Source: Bacteroidia bacterium (GTDB lineage Bacteria; Bacteroidota; Bacteroidia; NS11-12g; UBA955). From it: a DNA stretch of 10,056 nucleotides. Positions within the stretch are counted from its first letter, which is position 1. Every line of letters begins with the position of its first letter. Below, piece by piece: positions 1 to 6,673 of this stretch. The notes below the pieces were generated by a model. The model did not search any database. It had not been told where the DNA came from and worked only from the letters and a program-made list of their open reading frames with translations. Position numbers and translations under genes: made by a program. The DNA is taken from positions 1 through 10,056 of the forward strand of contig JALRLA010000368.1 in NCBI GenBank assembly GCA_023254645.1. Reading direction: 5' to 3'.

Positions 1-9
1 CACCCTTGC

Positions 10-42
10 ACACTCTTTCCCTACACGCCGCTCTTCCGATCT
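10..42 (+). other. Illumina TruSeq read-1 adapter left at the contig end
   Basis: These 33 bases match the universal Illumina adapter (ACACTCTTTCC, then CTACACGACG, then CTCTTCCGATCT) at 32 positions. The only difference is C instead of A at base 28. The adapter normally ends in GATCT directly before the insert, so genomic sequence should start at 43. Bases 1-9 do not match the usual adapter extension (GATCT before ACACTC) and I cannot assign them. This is a sequencing artefact at the end of an assembled contig, not a biological element. It stays open in the frame of the following gene and reads TLFPYTPLFRS, one residue away from the familiar contaminant peptide TLFPYTTLFRS. Confidence 0.96.
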
Positions 43-489
43 GGAAAAGGAATTGCCTCTCGACCAAGCCCAGTCGTGAATATACAAGACGCCATTCAGT
101 GCACCTGGAGCCCTGAAGAATTTCGAAGTCGATTGGCTCAGCAATTCAAGGTTCAGTTCGGCTATGTCGAGCAAGCCATCAGCAGCAGCGAAAGCCATCA
201 AATCGAAGAAATCACGCAAAACACCCTGCAAACCGAGGCTTGGATTTTGGGCTACTCACCCAGTTACAGCCACAGCCGAACCTATGAATTGTATGGTCAG
301 ACTTGCAAAATCAAACTCAGCACCGAACGCGGCATCACGGCCTCATTTTCGATTGACTGTCATGGCAAGGAACCCTGGAAAGAACATACCCAAGCCTGCC
401 TGGGAAAACCCTTAAGCGAAACCTTGTTGGCCGAGAGTTTTGAATCAACTGAGTGGGCCTTAGAACGAGCCTTCCTCGAATTCATTTGA
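43..489 (+). CDS. lplA: lipoate-protein ligase, C-terminal fragment (5' truncated)
   Basis: Lipoate-protein ligases activate lipoate with ATP and attach it to a lysine of the E2 subunits of 2-oxoacid dehydrogenases and of GcvH, in the cytoplasm. Only the last 148 residues are present. The fragment opens with KGIASRPSPVVNI (from about base 46), which resembles the K-G-x-x-S...S-x-V-x-N segment at the end of the catalytic domain. The small accessory domain follows, with W-x-x-G-Y-S-P-S-Y-S-H from base 241, comparable to WEWNFGQAPAFSH in E. coli LplA. It ends with the usual LGKPLSETLL-type helix. The lipoyl-AMP binding part and the catalytic lysine are missing because the contig stops here. The GTG at 76 could be read as a start, but it encodes the second valine of the conserved VVN segment and is unlikely to be one. 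The frame also runs open through the adapter, which is not part of the gene. Downstream nth begins one base after the stop. I recognise the family from the accessory domain alone, so the assignment is good but not certain. Confidence 0.83.
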   Translation, partial: GKGIASRPSPVVNIQDAIQCTWSPEEFRSRLAQQFKVQFGYVEQAISSSESHQIEEITQNTLQTEAWILGYSPSYSHSRTYELYGQTCKIKLSTERGITASFSIDCHGKEPWKEHTQACLGKPLSETLLAESFESTEWALERAFLEFI

Positions 490-490
490 C

Positions 491-1132
491 ATGAAAAAGC
501 AAGAAAAAGTAGGCTTCATTCTCGATACGCTGGAACGTCTTTACCCGGAGACCCCAATACCCTTGGATCATACAGATGCCTACACCTTGTTGGTAGCGGT
601 GTTGCTTTCGGCTCAATGCACCGATGCCCGAGTCAACCAAATTACCCCGCTGCTGTTTGAACGAGCGAACAATCCAAAAGACATGGTATTGTTGAGTATC
701 GAGGAGATTCGAGAAATCATCAAACCTTGCGGTCTGTCACCCGCCAAAAGCAAGGCCATTTGGGGCTTGAGTGAAATCATCAACACCCAACACAAGGGTC
801 AGGTACCCTCAACCTTTGAAGAGTTGGAAGCCCTTCCGGGCGTGGGTCACAAAACAGCTTCAGTGGTCATGAGTCAAGCTTTTGGTCATGCTGCCTTCCC
901 CGTTGATACCCACATTCACCGCTTGGCTTGGCGGTGGAACCTGAGTCCCTCCAAAACCGTAGAGCAGGTGGAGAGAGATTTGAAGCGCTTGATTCCCAAA
1001 GACCGTTGGAACAAGGCCCATTTGCAAATCATATTCTTTGGGCGCGAGTACTGCTCAGCTCGAACGCACAACCCAGAAGAATGCCCAATTTGTTCGGTAG
1101 TAGGTTGCCGGCCTGGAAATCGGCCTTCCTAA
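491..1132 (+). CDS. nth: endonuclease III (base-excision DNA glycosylase/AP lyase)
   Basis: This enzyme removes oxidised pyrimidines from DNA and cleaves the abasic site by beta-elimination, in base-excision repair. The 213-residue length is typical (E. coli Nth has 211). The helix-hairpin-helix LPGVGHKTA lies at 115-123 and carries the catalytic Lys121; the catalytic Asp139 sits in VDTHIHR (138-144). LLSAQCTD at 38-45 is the expected N-terminal segment. A C-terminal cluster of four cysteines (188, 198, 201, 206) marks the [4Fe-4S] loop, but the spacing is C-x9-C-x2-C-x4-C instead of the C-x6-C-x2-C-x5-C of E. coli. The ATG at 491 is one base after the lplA stop, so the two are probably cotranscribed. 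I see no clear Shine-Dalgarno sequence. The gene converges on the MoxR gene with a 28-base gap in which I see no convincing terminator hairpin. Confidence 0.95.
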   Translation: MKKQEKVGFILDTLERLYPETPIPLDHTDAYTLLVAVLLSAQCTDARVNQITPLLFERANNPKDMVLLSIEEIREIIKPCGLSPAKSKAIWGLSEIINTQHKGQVPSTFEELEALPGVGHKTASVVMSQAFGHAAFPVDTHIHRLAWRWNLSPSKTVEQVERDLKRLIPKDRWNKAHLQIIFFGREYCSARTHNPEECPICSVVGCRPGNRPS

Positions 1133-1160
1133 GGTTGCTTATCAAAGCACAGAGACCTGC

Positions 1161-2123
1161 TTAGTACAGGGAGCGCACCAATTCCACCATGGAAACCGAT
1201 TCGGCTTCAGCGCGGAAGTTGGGCACCAAGCGGTGAGCCAAAACCCAGGGAGCTACGCGTTGCACATCTTCTCGATCAACGGTCAGTTTTCCGTTCATCA
1301 AGGCATGGCATTTTGCTCCTAAAATCAAATTTTGACCGGCACGAGGACCTGCTCCAAAACGGAGGTAGTCGCGCACATTGGCCGGAGCTCTATCCCCTTC
1401 AGGACGGGTTTTGTGCACCAAATTGACGGCGTATTCAAAGACCTGATCGACAACAGGAACCGAACGAACAGCCCGCTGGAAGGCCGTGATTATTTCGGCA
1501 TTCAAAATGGACTGACTTTGGGGTTGAACCGAGGCCGTGGTTTGCTTGAGAATGGCCTGTTCTTGCTCAAAACTGGGATATCCCAGCACTACTTGGTACA
1601 TAAAACGGTCCAACTGGGCTTCGGGCAAGGGGTAGGTTCCCTCCTGCTCAATCGGGTTTTGTGTGGCTAAGACAAAAAAGGGCTCGGGCAAGGGGTACAA
1701 TTGACCGGCTGCCGTAACCTGCTTCTCCTGCATGGCCTCCAACAGAGCGGCCTGCGTTTTAGGAGGTGTTCGGTTGATTTCATCAGCCAACAAAACTTGG
1801 GTAAAAATCGGGCCCTTCACAAAACTGAATTTGCGCTCGGCGTCTAGAATCTCTGCACCTAAAATATCGCTCGGCATCAAGTCAGGAGTGAATTGAACCC
1901 GCTTGAAGTCCAACCCCAAGGCCGTAGAAATGGTCTTTACCAACAGGGTTTTGGCCAATCCCGGAACACCCACCATAAGTACGTGACCGTTGCAGAAGAC
2001 GGCATTCAAAAGGGCCTCAACAGCCTCTTCTTGACCGATTACCACTCGGCCAACTTCTTCTTTCACCCTCTGAATTTCAGGGGCAAACACTAGGGCTTTC
2101 TGCAAGGATTCTGATGAACTCAT
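1161..2123 (-). CDS. MoxR-family AAA+ ATPase
   Basis: MoxR proteins are cytoplasmic AAA+ ATPases thought to act as chaperones that mature or activate partner complexes. With the start at 2123 the protein has 320 residues, normal for the family. Visible motifs are Walker A GVPGLAKT (52-59), Walker B LLADEI (110-115, Asp113/Glu114), sensor 1 in ATQNP (Asn155), the arginine-finger segment EAQLDRF (167-173) and sensor 2 Arg260 in GAGPRAG, where GASPRA is more usual. An upstream in-frame start at 2153 would add ten residues, but the ATG at 2123 begins MSSSESLQ and forms an ATGA overlap with the stop of the SurA-like gene, so I prefer it. The usual companions of MoxR, DUF58 and von Willebrand factor A genes, are not next to it; the next gene is convergent nth. 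Family assignment is certain; the partner is not known. Confidence 0.95.
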   Translation of the reverse strand: MSSSESLQKALVFAPEIQRVKEEVGRVVIGQEEAVEALLNAVFCNGHVLMVGVPGLAKTLLVKTISTALGLDFKRVQFTPDLMPSDILGAEILDAERKFSFVKGPIFTQVLLADEINRTPPKTQAALLEAMQEKQVTAAGQLYPLPEPFFVLATQNPIEQEGTYPLPEAQLDRFMYQVVLGYPSFEQEQAILKQTTASVQPQSQSILNAEIITAFQRAVRSVPVVDQVFEYAVNLVHKTRPEGDRAPANVRDYLRFGAGPRAGQNLILGAKCHALMNGKLTVDREDVQRVAPWVLAHRLVPNFRAEAESVSMVELVRSLY

Positions 2124-3493
2124 GGGCGATTCCAGGTTTCTACAGAGGGACAATCAATACCCGGATCGTTGACCCGAATGTAGGTGCGTGATTTGTATTT
2201 CTGCACCCAGGAATCCAAAGCCTCTTGTTTCTTTTGTTCTTCCGCTTCCATTTGAATTCGGCTGTAATCCTGAATCAAATTGGCCTCGTGAGGAGCAATG
2301 AAACTCTTGACATAGAGAATACGGTAAACCGAACGGCCATCAGGAGTAACGGTCAATTTAGGGGCAGAATAGGTTCCAGCCTCCATTTTTTCTACCTGTT
2401 GCTTGATGTCAGAGGGGAGCTGATCAAACGCCGTTTTTTGCAAACCCGTCACCTCATCGCTCAAATATCCGCAGTAGGCCTTGTCACCGTAAGTTTCGCT
2501 CGTGAACGCTTTCACAGCCGTGCACCACTCCAATCGGCCTTCGCTCAATTCCGTAAATATGGAATCGGCAGAGGCAGAGGCCGCGATGAAATCACCACTG
2601 GTATATTCAGGGCGAATCAAGATATGAGCCGCAATAATGCGATCGCCCTTGCGCTTGATTAATTTCATGATATGAAAGCCATAGTCGCTCTCGAACACAG
2701 GGCTCAAACTATCGTCTTTCAATTTGAAAGCCATTCGCTCAAAGGCACCGACCATTTCGCCACGTCCAAACTCAGGCAGCAAACCACCGTTGTTTTTGGA
2801 ACCTGGGTCCATCGAATAGGCTTTGGCTAGGCGCTCAAAACTCTCACCGCGCAAAACACGGGCCCTCAGGTCTTCGAGTTGCTCCTTGGCATAGGCCCGG
2901 GCTACCTCAGAAACGGGAGGCTCAATGATGAGCTGAGCTACCTCTACCTCGGTATTGATAATTGGCAGGGAATCTTCGGGAATGGATTCGTAGAACTGCT
3001 TCACCTCTTGGGGAGAAATGCGAATCGGATCGGTAATTGTGCTGCGCATCTCCTGAGCCAACAAACTATTTCGCATTTTTGGACGAATCTCATCCTTGAA
3101 TTCGGTGATGGTCTTTCCCAAGTAGCGTTCCAATTCGACCAAGCTACCGGCCATGCGCTGGTATTCGCGAATGCGGTTGTCAATCTCTGATTCAACGCGA
3201 TCGTCGCCCAAGGGAATGGAGTCAATTTCGGCCTGATTGAGCAACAAACGATCGATGATCAATTGGTCTAAAATGGCGCAATAAGCGACCAAAGAATCTG
3301 GCAATTCGCGGCCCCGCGCCAACTGCATTTTCTCGGTTTCAAATTCCGAGCGCATGATGATTTTATCGCCCACCACGGCCAAGATGCCATCGACGCGCTG
3401 CGGCGGCAAGGTAGGCCCTTGCAAAGCAGGTTGAGCCTGGGCCCAGGAACAGGCCGCCAACACCAACCAAACGAGGAGTTGTTTCAATCTCAT
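2120..3493 (-). CDS. surA: SurA-like periplasmic peptidyl-prolyl isomerase/chaperone
   Basis: SurA-type proteins hold unfolded outer-membrane proteins in the periplasm and may isomerise prolyl bonds. The 457-residue product starts with a secretion signal (MRLK, then a hydrophobic stretch to about residue 15). A SurA N-terminal chaperone region follows at about 33-165, including VVGDKIIMRSEFE and LDQLIIDRLLL. Parvulin domain 1 spans about 182-280 with GGLLPEFGRGEMVGAFE and SPVFESDYGFHIMKL; its opening motif is AQLII, without the usual histidine of HILI. Parvulin domain 2 spans about 287-398 and keeps AHILIRP (289-295), but lacks a GYHI motif at its end (SVYRILYV). LAAC at 12-15 fits a lipobox, so the protein may be a lipoprotein; cleavage near AQAQ by signal peptidase I is the alternative. 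The start ATG overlaps the stop of the upstream isomerase as ATGA, and its own stop overlaps the MoxR start the same way. Orthology to E. coli surA is by architecture only. Confidence 0.9.
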   Translation of the reverse strand: MRLKQLLVWLVLAACSWAQAQPALQGPTLPPQRVDGILAVVGDKIIMRSEFETEKMQLARGRELPDSLVAYCAILDQLIIDRLLLNQAEIDSIPLGDDRVESEIDNRIREYQRMAGSLVELERYLGKTITEFKDEIRPKMRNSLLAQEMRSTITDPIRISPQEVKQFYESIPEDSLPIINTEVEVAQLIIEPPVSEVARAYAKEQLEDLRARVLRGESFERLAKAYSMDPGSKNNGGLLPEFGRGEMVGAFERMAFKLKDDSLSPVFESDYGFHIMKLIKRKGDRIIAAHILIRPEYTSGDFIAASASADSIFTELSEGRLEWCTAVKAFTSETYGDKAYCGYLSDEVTGLQKTAFDQLPSDIKQQVEKMEAGTYSAPKLTVTPDGRSVYRILYVKSFIAPHEANLIQDYSRIQMEAEEQKKQEALDSWVQKYKSRTYIRVNDPGIDCPSVETWNRP

Positions 3494-5568
3494 CGGGTGG
3501 CGTTCAATTCTTGTTTCAAGGCCTCAACCGTATCGTAGTTGATGCTGACATCGTATCTCGATTCCAAATCGTCCATCCAGCGCTGCTCCAATTCCTCTTG
3601 GTAACGCGATGTAACAGGACCTCGGCACTCGCTCAACTCCTTGGGGCCGGCGGGCAAGAAACCGTGCAGGTTTACCACTACCCAATCTTCGCCAATTTGA
3701 TTCATCTTGATGATGCCCGTTTGGCTGCTGTATGAGGAGTTGGCAAACAAGGTATTCAATACGGCAGGGTTGGGAACCATTCCCGTGTCTGACCACTGGT
3801 AATAGCCCATGCGGTAATTGAATCCCAGCGGATTGTTTTTTGTGTGCATGCGCAACAAGCTATCAGCTTGAATGCCTTTCTTCACTTGCTTGGCTACGGT
3901 CTTCATCATCTTGGCATCGCTGCAGTAGTAAATATCGACATGGTAACGATCGTTCCAGCGGTAATCAGCTCGGTTCGCATTGAAGAATTGGGCCAATCCC
4001 GTAGAGTCATTATTGGCCTTATCCCAAACCAATTCCTGCATGCGGTTGAACATCAAAATGCCTTCGCGGTATTCTTGATAGATATCGCGGAACTCAGCTG
4101 AACGCTCATCCAAGTGCTCGTTTTGGTTCTCTACACAAGACTGACTGACCCAGGCTTGGTATTCGGCTTCATAAGCGGCAGCCATGTCCATATTCATTAC
4201 ACGGCGATTGGTCTGCAAGTACAAAGCAAAATCTTCAACCGTGTAATCGTCATTGCCTAAACGAAACAACTCCATATCCAACAAATTGAAGCGATTGCCG
4301 TCTTTGCTATACGACTTTGGAAGGGCATCTATTTGGAAAGCCCCTTGCACAAAACTAGAATCCAACACGGACAAGAAAGCCTGGTAGGCTGTTTTATTTT
4401 CCGTGAAATTGTTTTCATTTTTCACTTTGTTCACCAAGGCGTCAATGCTGACTTTCGAACGGGCATTTTGCTGAACCTGCTGCTTGAGGTAGCTGCGCAT
4501 TTGATCAAAACTGGCCATGGGTTTGATGTCCATCAACTGCACTAAGTGGTACCCGTAATTCGTGCGGAATACGGGACTCATTTGGCCAGGCTCGGTCAAC
4601 AAGAAGGCTTGGTCTACCCATTTTTGACGATCGGGATCACCGATGTATTGAGGCGTATTGACATAGTCCATCACACCACCATTGTAACGAGAATTGTAGT
4701 CTTCGCTGTAGTTGCGAGCCATCTCTTCGAACGAAGACTGGCCGCTGCTGATTTGGGCTCTGATCTCTTCGATTTTTTTCAAAGCAGCATCATCATACTC
4801 TTCGCCAGGGGCAGTAACACGAATCAAAATGTGGCGCACCTTGATATCACCGCGATTGGGGCGCTTGGCCGTCACGCGCAAAATGTGGTAACCAAAGTCG
4901 GTACGGAACACAGGAGAGATATCGCCCTCGGGAGTGTTGTAGGCGTAGTTTTCAAATTCGTACACCACCTGCATGGCCGTCATCCAACCCAAATCACCAC
5001 CGGCACTTTTTGTGCCTGGGTCATCGCTGTTGGTTTCCGCCAAAGAAGCAAAATTCTCGGCCGTGTTGTTGCGCATGAGTTGCTGGTAAATCTCTTCGAT
5101 TCGACCCTTAGCCTGGGCCTCTGTCTGCGCATTGGCACCGCGAGGGCAAGCGATCAAAATGTGGGAAACGCGAACCTCACTGCGCATGCGATCATAAGCC
5201 TCTTCAATCAAATCAGCCGTCACTTCACGGTCGTACAAGTAGTTGCGGGCCAGCTGCTCTCGGTACATGGCCAATTCTTGCAAATAAGCCGAATTTTCGT
5301 TTTGACCCGCTTCAACGGCATCTTGAATTTTCAGCTTAAAGCGAATGTAAAGCTGCAGGTATTCATCAATCTCAGCTGCCGTTACCTGGTGTTCTTCCAA
5401 GTTGATGTTCTTCAAAAACTGGCGCTTGAATTCTTCGTAGGTGACCTCTTGACCCATCTGGTTTGATACAGCGGGATTGACGACAAACACCACCGATTCA
5501 TTCTGAGCCGACAAGGCACTCGACAAGCCCATCAAAAGGGCCAATGCTATGAGTTGTATACGCTTCAT
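3490..5568 (-). CDS. secreted peptidyl-prolyl isomerase with two intact parvulin domains (SurA/PpiD-like)
   Basis: This is probably a periplasmic foldase for exported and outer-membrane proteins. I place the start at 5568 (692 residues) because MKRIQLIALALLMGL is a textbook signal peptide ending near SALSAQ (17-22) with purine-rich sequence upstream (GAAAAGAAAC); a start at 5604 would put twelve charged residues in front of it. No transmembrane anchor follows the signal, unlike PpiD. An N-terminal SurA-like helical region spans about 35-130. Parvulin domain 1 (about 131-233) has VSHILI, DDPGTKSAGGDLGW and SPVFRTDFGYHI. Parvulin domain 2 (about 242-346) has VRHILI, YNGGVMDYV and SPVFRTNYGYHL. 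The last 345 residues are less familiar; about 541-640 (HVDIYYC...WVVVNLHGFLP) looks like a third, degenerate parvulin fold. The gene sits 38 bases after obg and overlaps the SurA-like gene by ATGA. Family is secure; the exact orthologue name is not. Confidence 0.92.
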   Translation of the reverse strand: MKRIQLIALALLMGLSSALSAQNESVVFVVNPAVSNQMGQEVTYEEFKRQFLKNINLEEHQVTAAEIDEYLQLYIRFKLKIQDAVEAGQNENSAYLQELAMYREQLARNYLYDREVTADLIEEAYDRMRSEVRVSHILIACPRGANAQTEAQAKGRIEEIYQQLMRNNTAENFASLAETNSDDPGTKSAGGDLGWMTAMQVVYEFENYAYNTPEGDISPVFRTDFGYHILRVTAKRPNRGDIKVRHILIRVTAPGEEYDDAALKKIEEIRAQISSGQSSFEEMARNYSEDYNSRYNGGVMDYVNTPQYIGDPDRQKWVDQAFLLTEPGQMSPVFRTNYGYHLVQLMDIKPMASFDQMRSYLKQQVQQNARSKVSIDALVNKVKNENNFTENKTAYQAFLSVLDSSFVQGAFQIDALPKSYSKDGNRFNLLDMELFRLGNDDYTVEDFALYLQTNRRVMNMDMAAAYEAEYQAWVSQSCVENQNEHLDERSAEFRDIYQEYREGILMFNRMQELVWDKANNDSTGLAQFFNANRADYRWNDRYHVDIYYCSDAKMMKTVAKQVKKGIQADSLLRMHTKNNPLGFNYRMGYYQWSDTGMVPNPAVLNTLFANSSYSSQTGIIKMNQIGEDWVVVNLHGFLPAGPKELSECRGPVTSRYQEELEQRWMDDLESRYDVSINYDTVEALKQELNATR

Positions 5569-5606
5569 TATTGTTTCTTTTCGGGGCCTAAGCCCATTCT
5601 CCAAAT

Positions 5607-6623
5607 TTAATCATTGTCAATGAACTGACGGCCCTCTCGCTCGACGATTGACCACAATTTGTCTTTCAATTCTTGCAAGCCTTTTTCAGCCACGGCCGAG
5701 AAGAACATGACTTCTACCCCTGTCATTTCTTCGGCGATTTCGGCCTTGAGTTCTTCGTCCAACATATCGGATTTGCTGATGGCCACTAGGCGTTTCTTAT
5801 ACAGCAACTCTTTGTTGAACTCCTTGAGTTCGTTCAGCAAGGTCTCGTACTCCGCTCGGTGATCAGCACTGTCAGCGGGAATCAAAAACAACAAGACAGC
5901 ATTTCGCTCAATGTGCTTCAAAAACCGATGACCCAAGCCTTTACCGGCATGTGCCCCTTCGATGATTCCAGGAATATCGGCCACCACAAAACTCTTATAA
6001 TCACGGTAAGGCACAACCCCCAAATTGGGCACCAAAGTAGTAAAAGGGTAGTTGGCAATTTCAGGCTTGGCGGCGCTGATCACGCTCAACAGCGTGCTTT
6101 TACCCGCATTCGGGAAACCGACCAATCCAACATCGGCCAAGACTTTCAATTCCAGGACCATCCAGCGCTCTTGGCCGGGTTCACCGGGTTGAGCATATTG
6201 CGGAGCTTGGTTGGTAGATGTGGCGAAATGCCAATTCCCCAAACCTCCGCGACCACCGGGTACCAAGACTTTCTTCTGCCCGTCCTCGGTGATTTCAAAC
6301 AAATATTCTCCCGTTTCAGCGTCGCGAGCGACTGTTCCCAAGGGAACTTCCAGCACTTCATCGGCGCCTTGTTTACCGGTTGAGGTGTTCTCCGAACCAG
6401 GGTTGCCATGACCCGCCATCACGTGCTTGCGGTACTTAAGGTGAATCAAGGTCCAGAGTTGGGCATTGCCCACCAACTGAACGTGACCTCCACGGCCGCC
6501 ATCGCCCCCGTCGGGCCCTCCTTTTGGGTTTTTCTTGGACCGCGCATAGTGACGACTGCCCGCGCCTCCGTTGCCGCTGCGGCAGCAAATTTTCACATAA
6601 TCAATAAAATTGCTATCGGCCAT
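5607..6623 (-). CDS. obg: Obg/CgtA ribosome-associated GTPase
   Basis: Obg is an essential GTPase that binds the large ribosomal subunit late in assembly and links it to stress signalling. The product has 338 residues from the ATG at 6623; starting at the in-frame TTG (6632) would only add MPP. The glycine-rich Obg domain covers about 1-158 ([32 protein letters not shown]). The G domain has G1 GFPNAGKST (169-177), switch I FTT (194-196), G3 DIPG (216-219), G4 SKSD (283-286) and G5 SAV (309-311). G4 is normally N-K-x-D; SKSD is, from memory, common in Bacteroidota Obg. The C-terminal OCT domain found in some Gram-positive Obg proteins is absent and the protein ends shortly after the G domain. 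It is the first gene of the minus-strand run and diverges from leuS; no terminator separates it from the isomerase gene downstream. Confidence 0.97.
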   Translation of the reverse strand: MADSNFIDYVKICCRSGNGGAGSRHYARSKKNPKGGPDGGDGGRGGHVQLVGNAQLWTLIHLKYRKHVMAGHGNPGSENTSTGKQGADEVLEVPLGTVARDAETGEYLFEITEDGQKKVLVPGGRGGLGNWHFATSTNQAPQYAQPGEPGQERWMVLELKVLADVGLVGFPNAGKSTLLSVISAAKPEIANYPFTTLVPNLGVVPYRDYKSFVVADIPGIIEGAHAGKGLGHRFLKHIERNAVLLFLIPADSADHRAEYETLLNELKEFNKELLYKKRLVAISKSDMLDEELKAEIAEEMTGVEVMFFSAVAEKGLQELKDKLWSIVEREGRQFIDND

Positions 6624-6673
6624 GGGGGGCAAAGGTCGGCAAAAAGGGCCACGCTTTGTATTTTCGCGGCTTC
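6624..6673. promoter_or_regulatory. 50-base divergent start region between obg and leuS
   Basis: The two ATG codons face away from each other across only 50 bases, so both promoters must lie here or run into the opposite coding sequence. On the plus strand TATTTTCG (6659-6666) matches five of the six fixed bases of the Bacteroidota -7 element TAnnTTTG, eight bases before the leuS ATG. I see no TTG at the expected -33 spacing. On the minus strand GACCTTTG (6637-6630) also matches five of six fixed bases, six bases before the obg ATG. Neither gene has a recognisable Shine-Dalgarno sequence. If these elements are real, both transcripts would have almost no leader. The promoter assignment is weak; the compact divergent layout is certain. 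Confidence 0.3.

Noticed and set aside
76..78. GTG as the start codon of the first gene
   Set aside because: It falls in the conserved S-x-V-x-N segment, and similarity to the ligase family continues upstream to base 46. The gene is truncated by the contig end and does not start here.
1133..1160. Possible terminator in the gap between convergent nth and moxR
   Set aside because: Only short imperfect inverted matches (such as AGGT with ACCT) are present, with no T-rich run, so I do not call a terminator.
4546..5466. A 306-codon open frame on the plus strand, opposite the 692-residue isomerase gene
   Set aside because: The minus-strand gene has clear signal peptide and parvulin motifs throughout. 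The plus-strand translation shows no recognisable domain and is an antisense shadow produced by codon bias.
5584..5595. Small hairpin GGGC-TTAG-GCCC between obg and the isomerase gene (minus strand)
   Set aside because: The stem has only four base pairs and no T-tract follows, so it is not a credible terminator or regulatory element.
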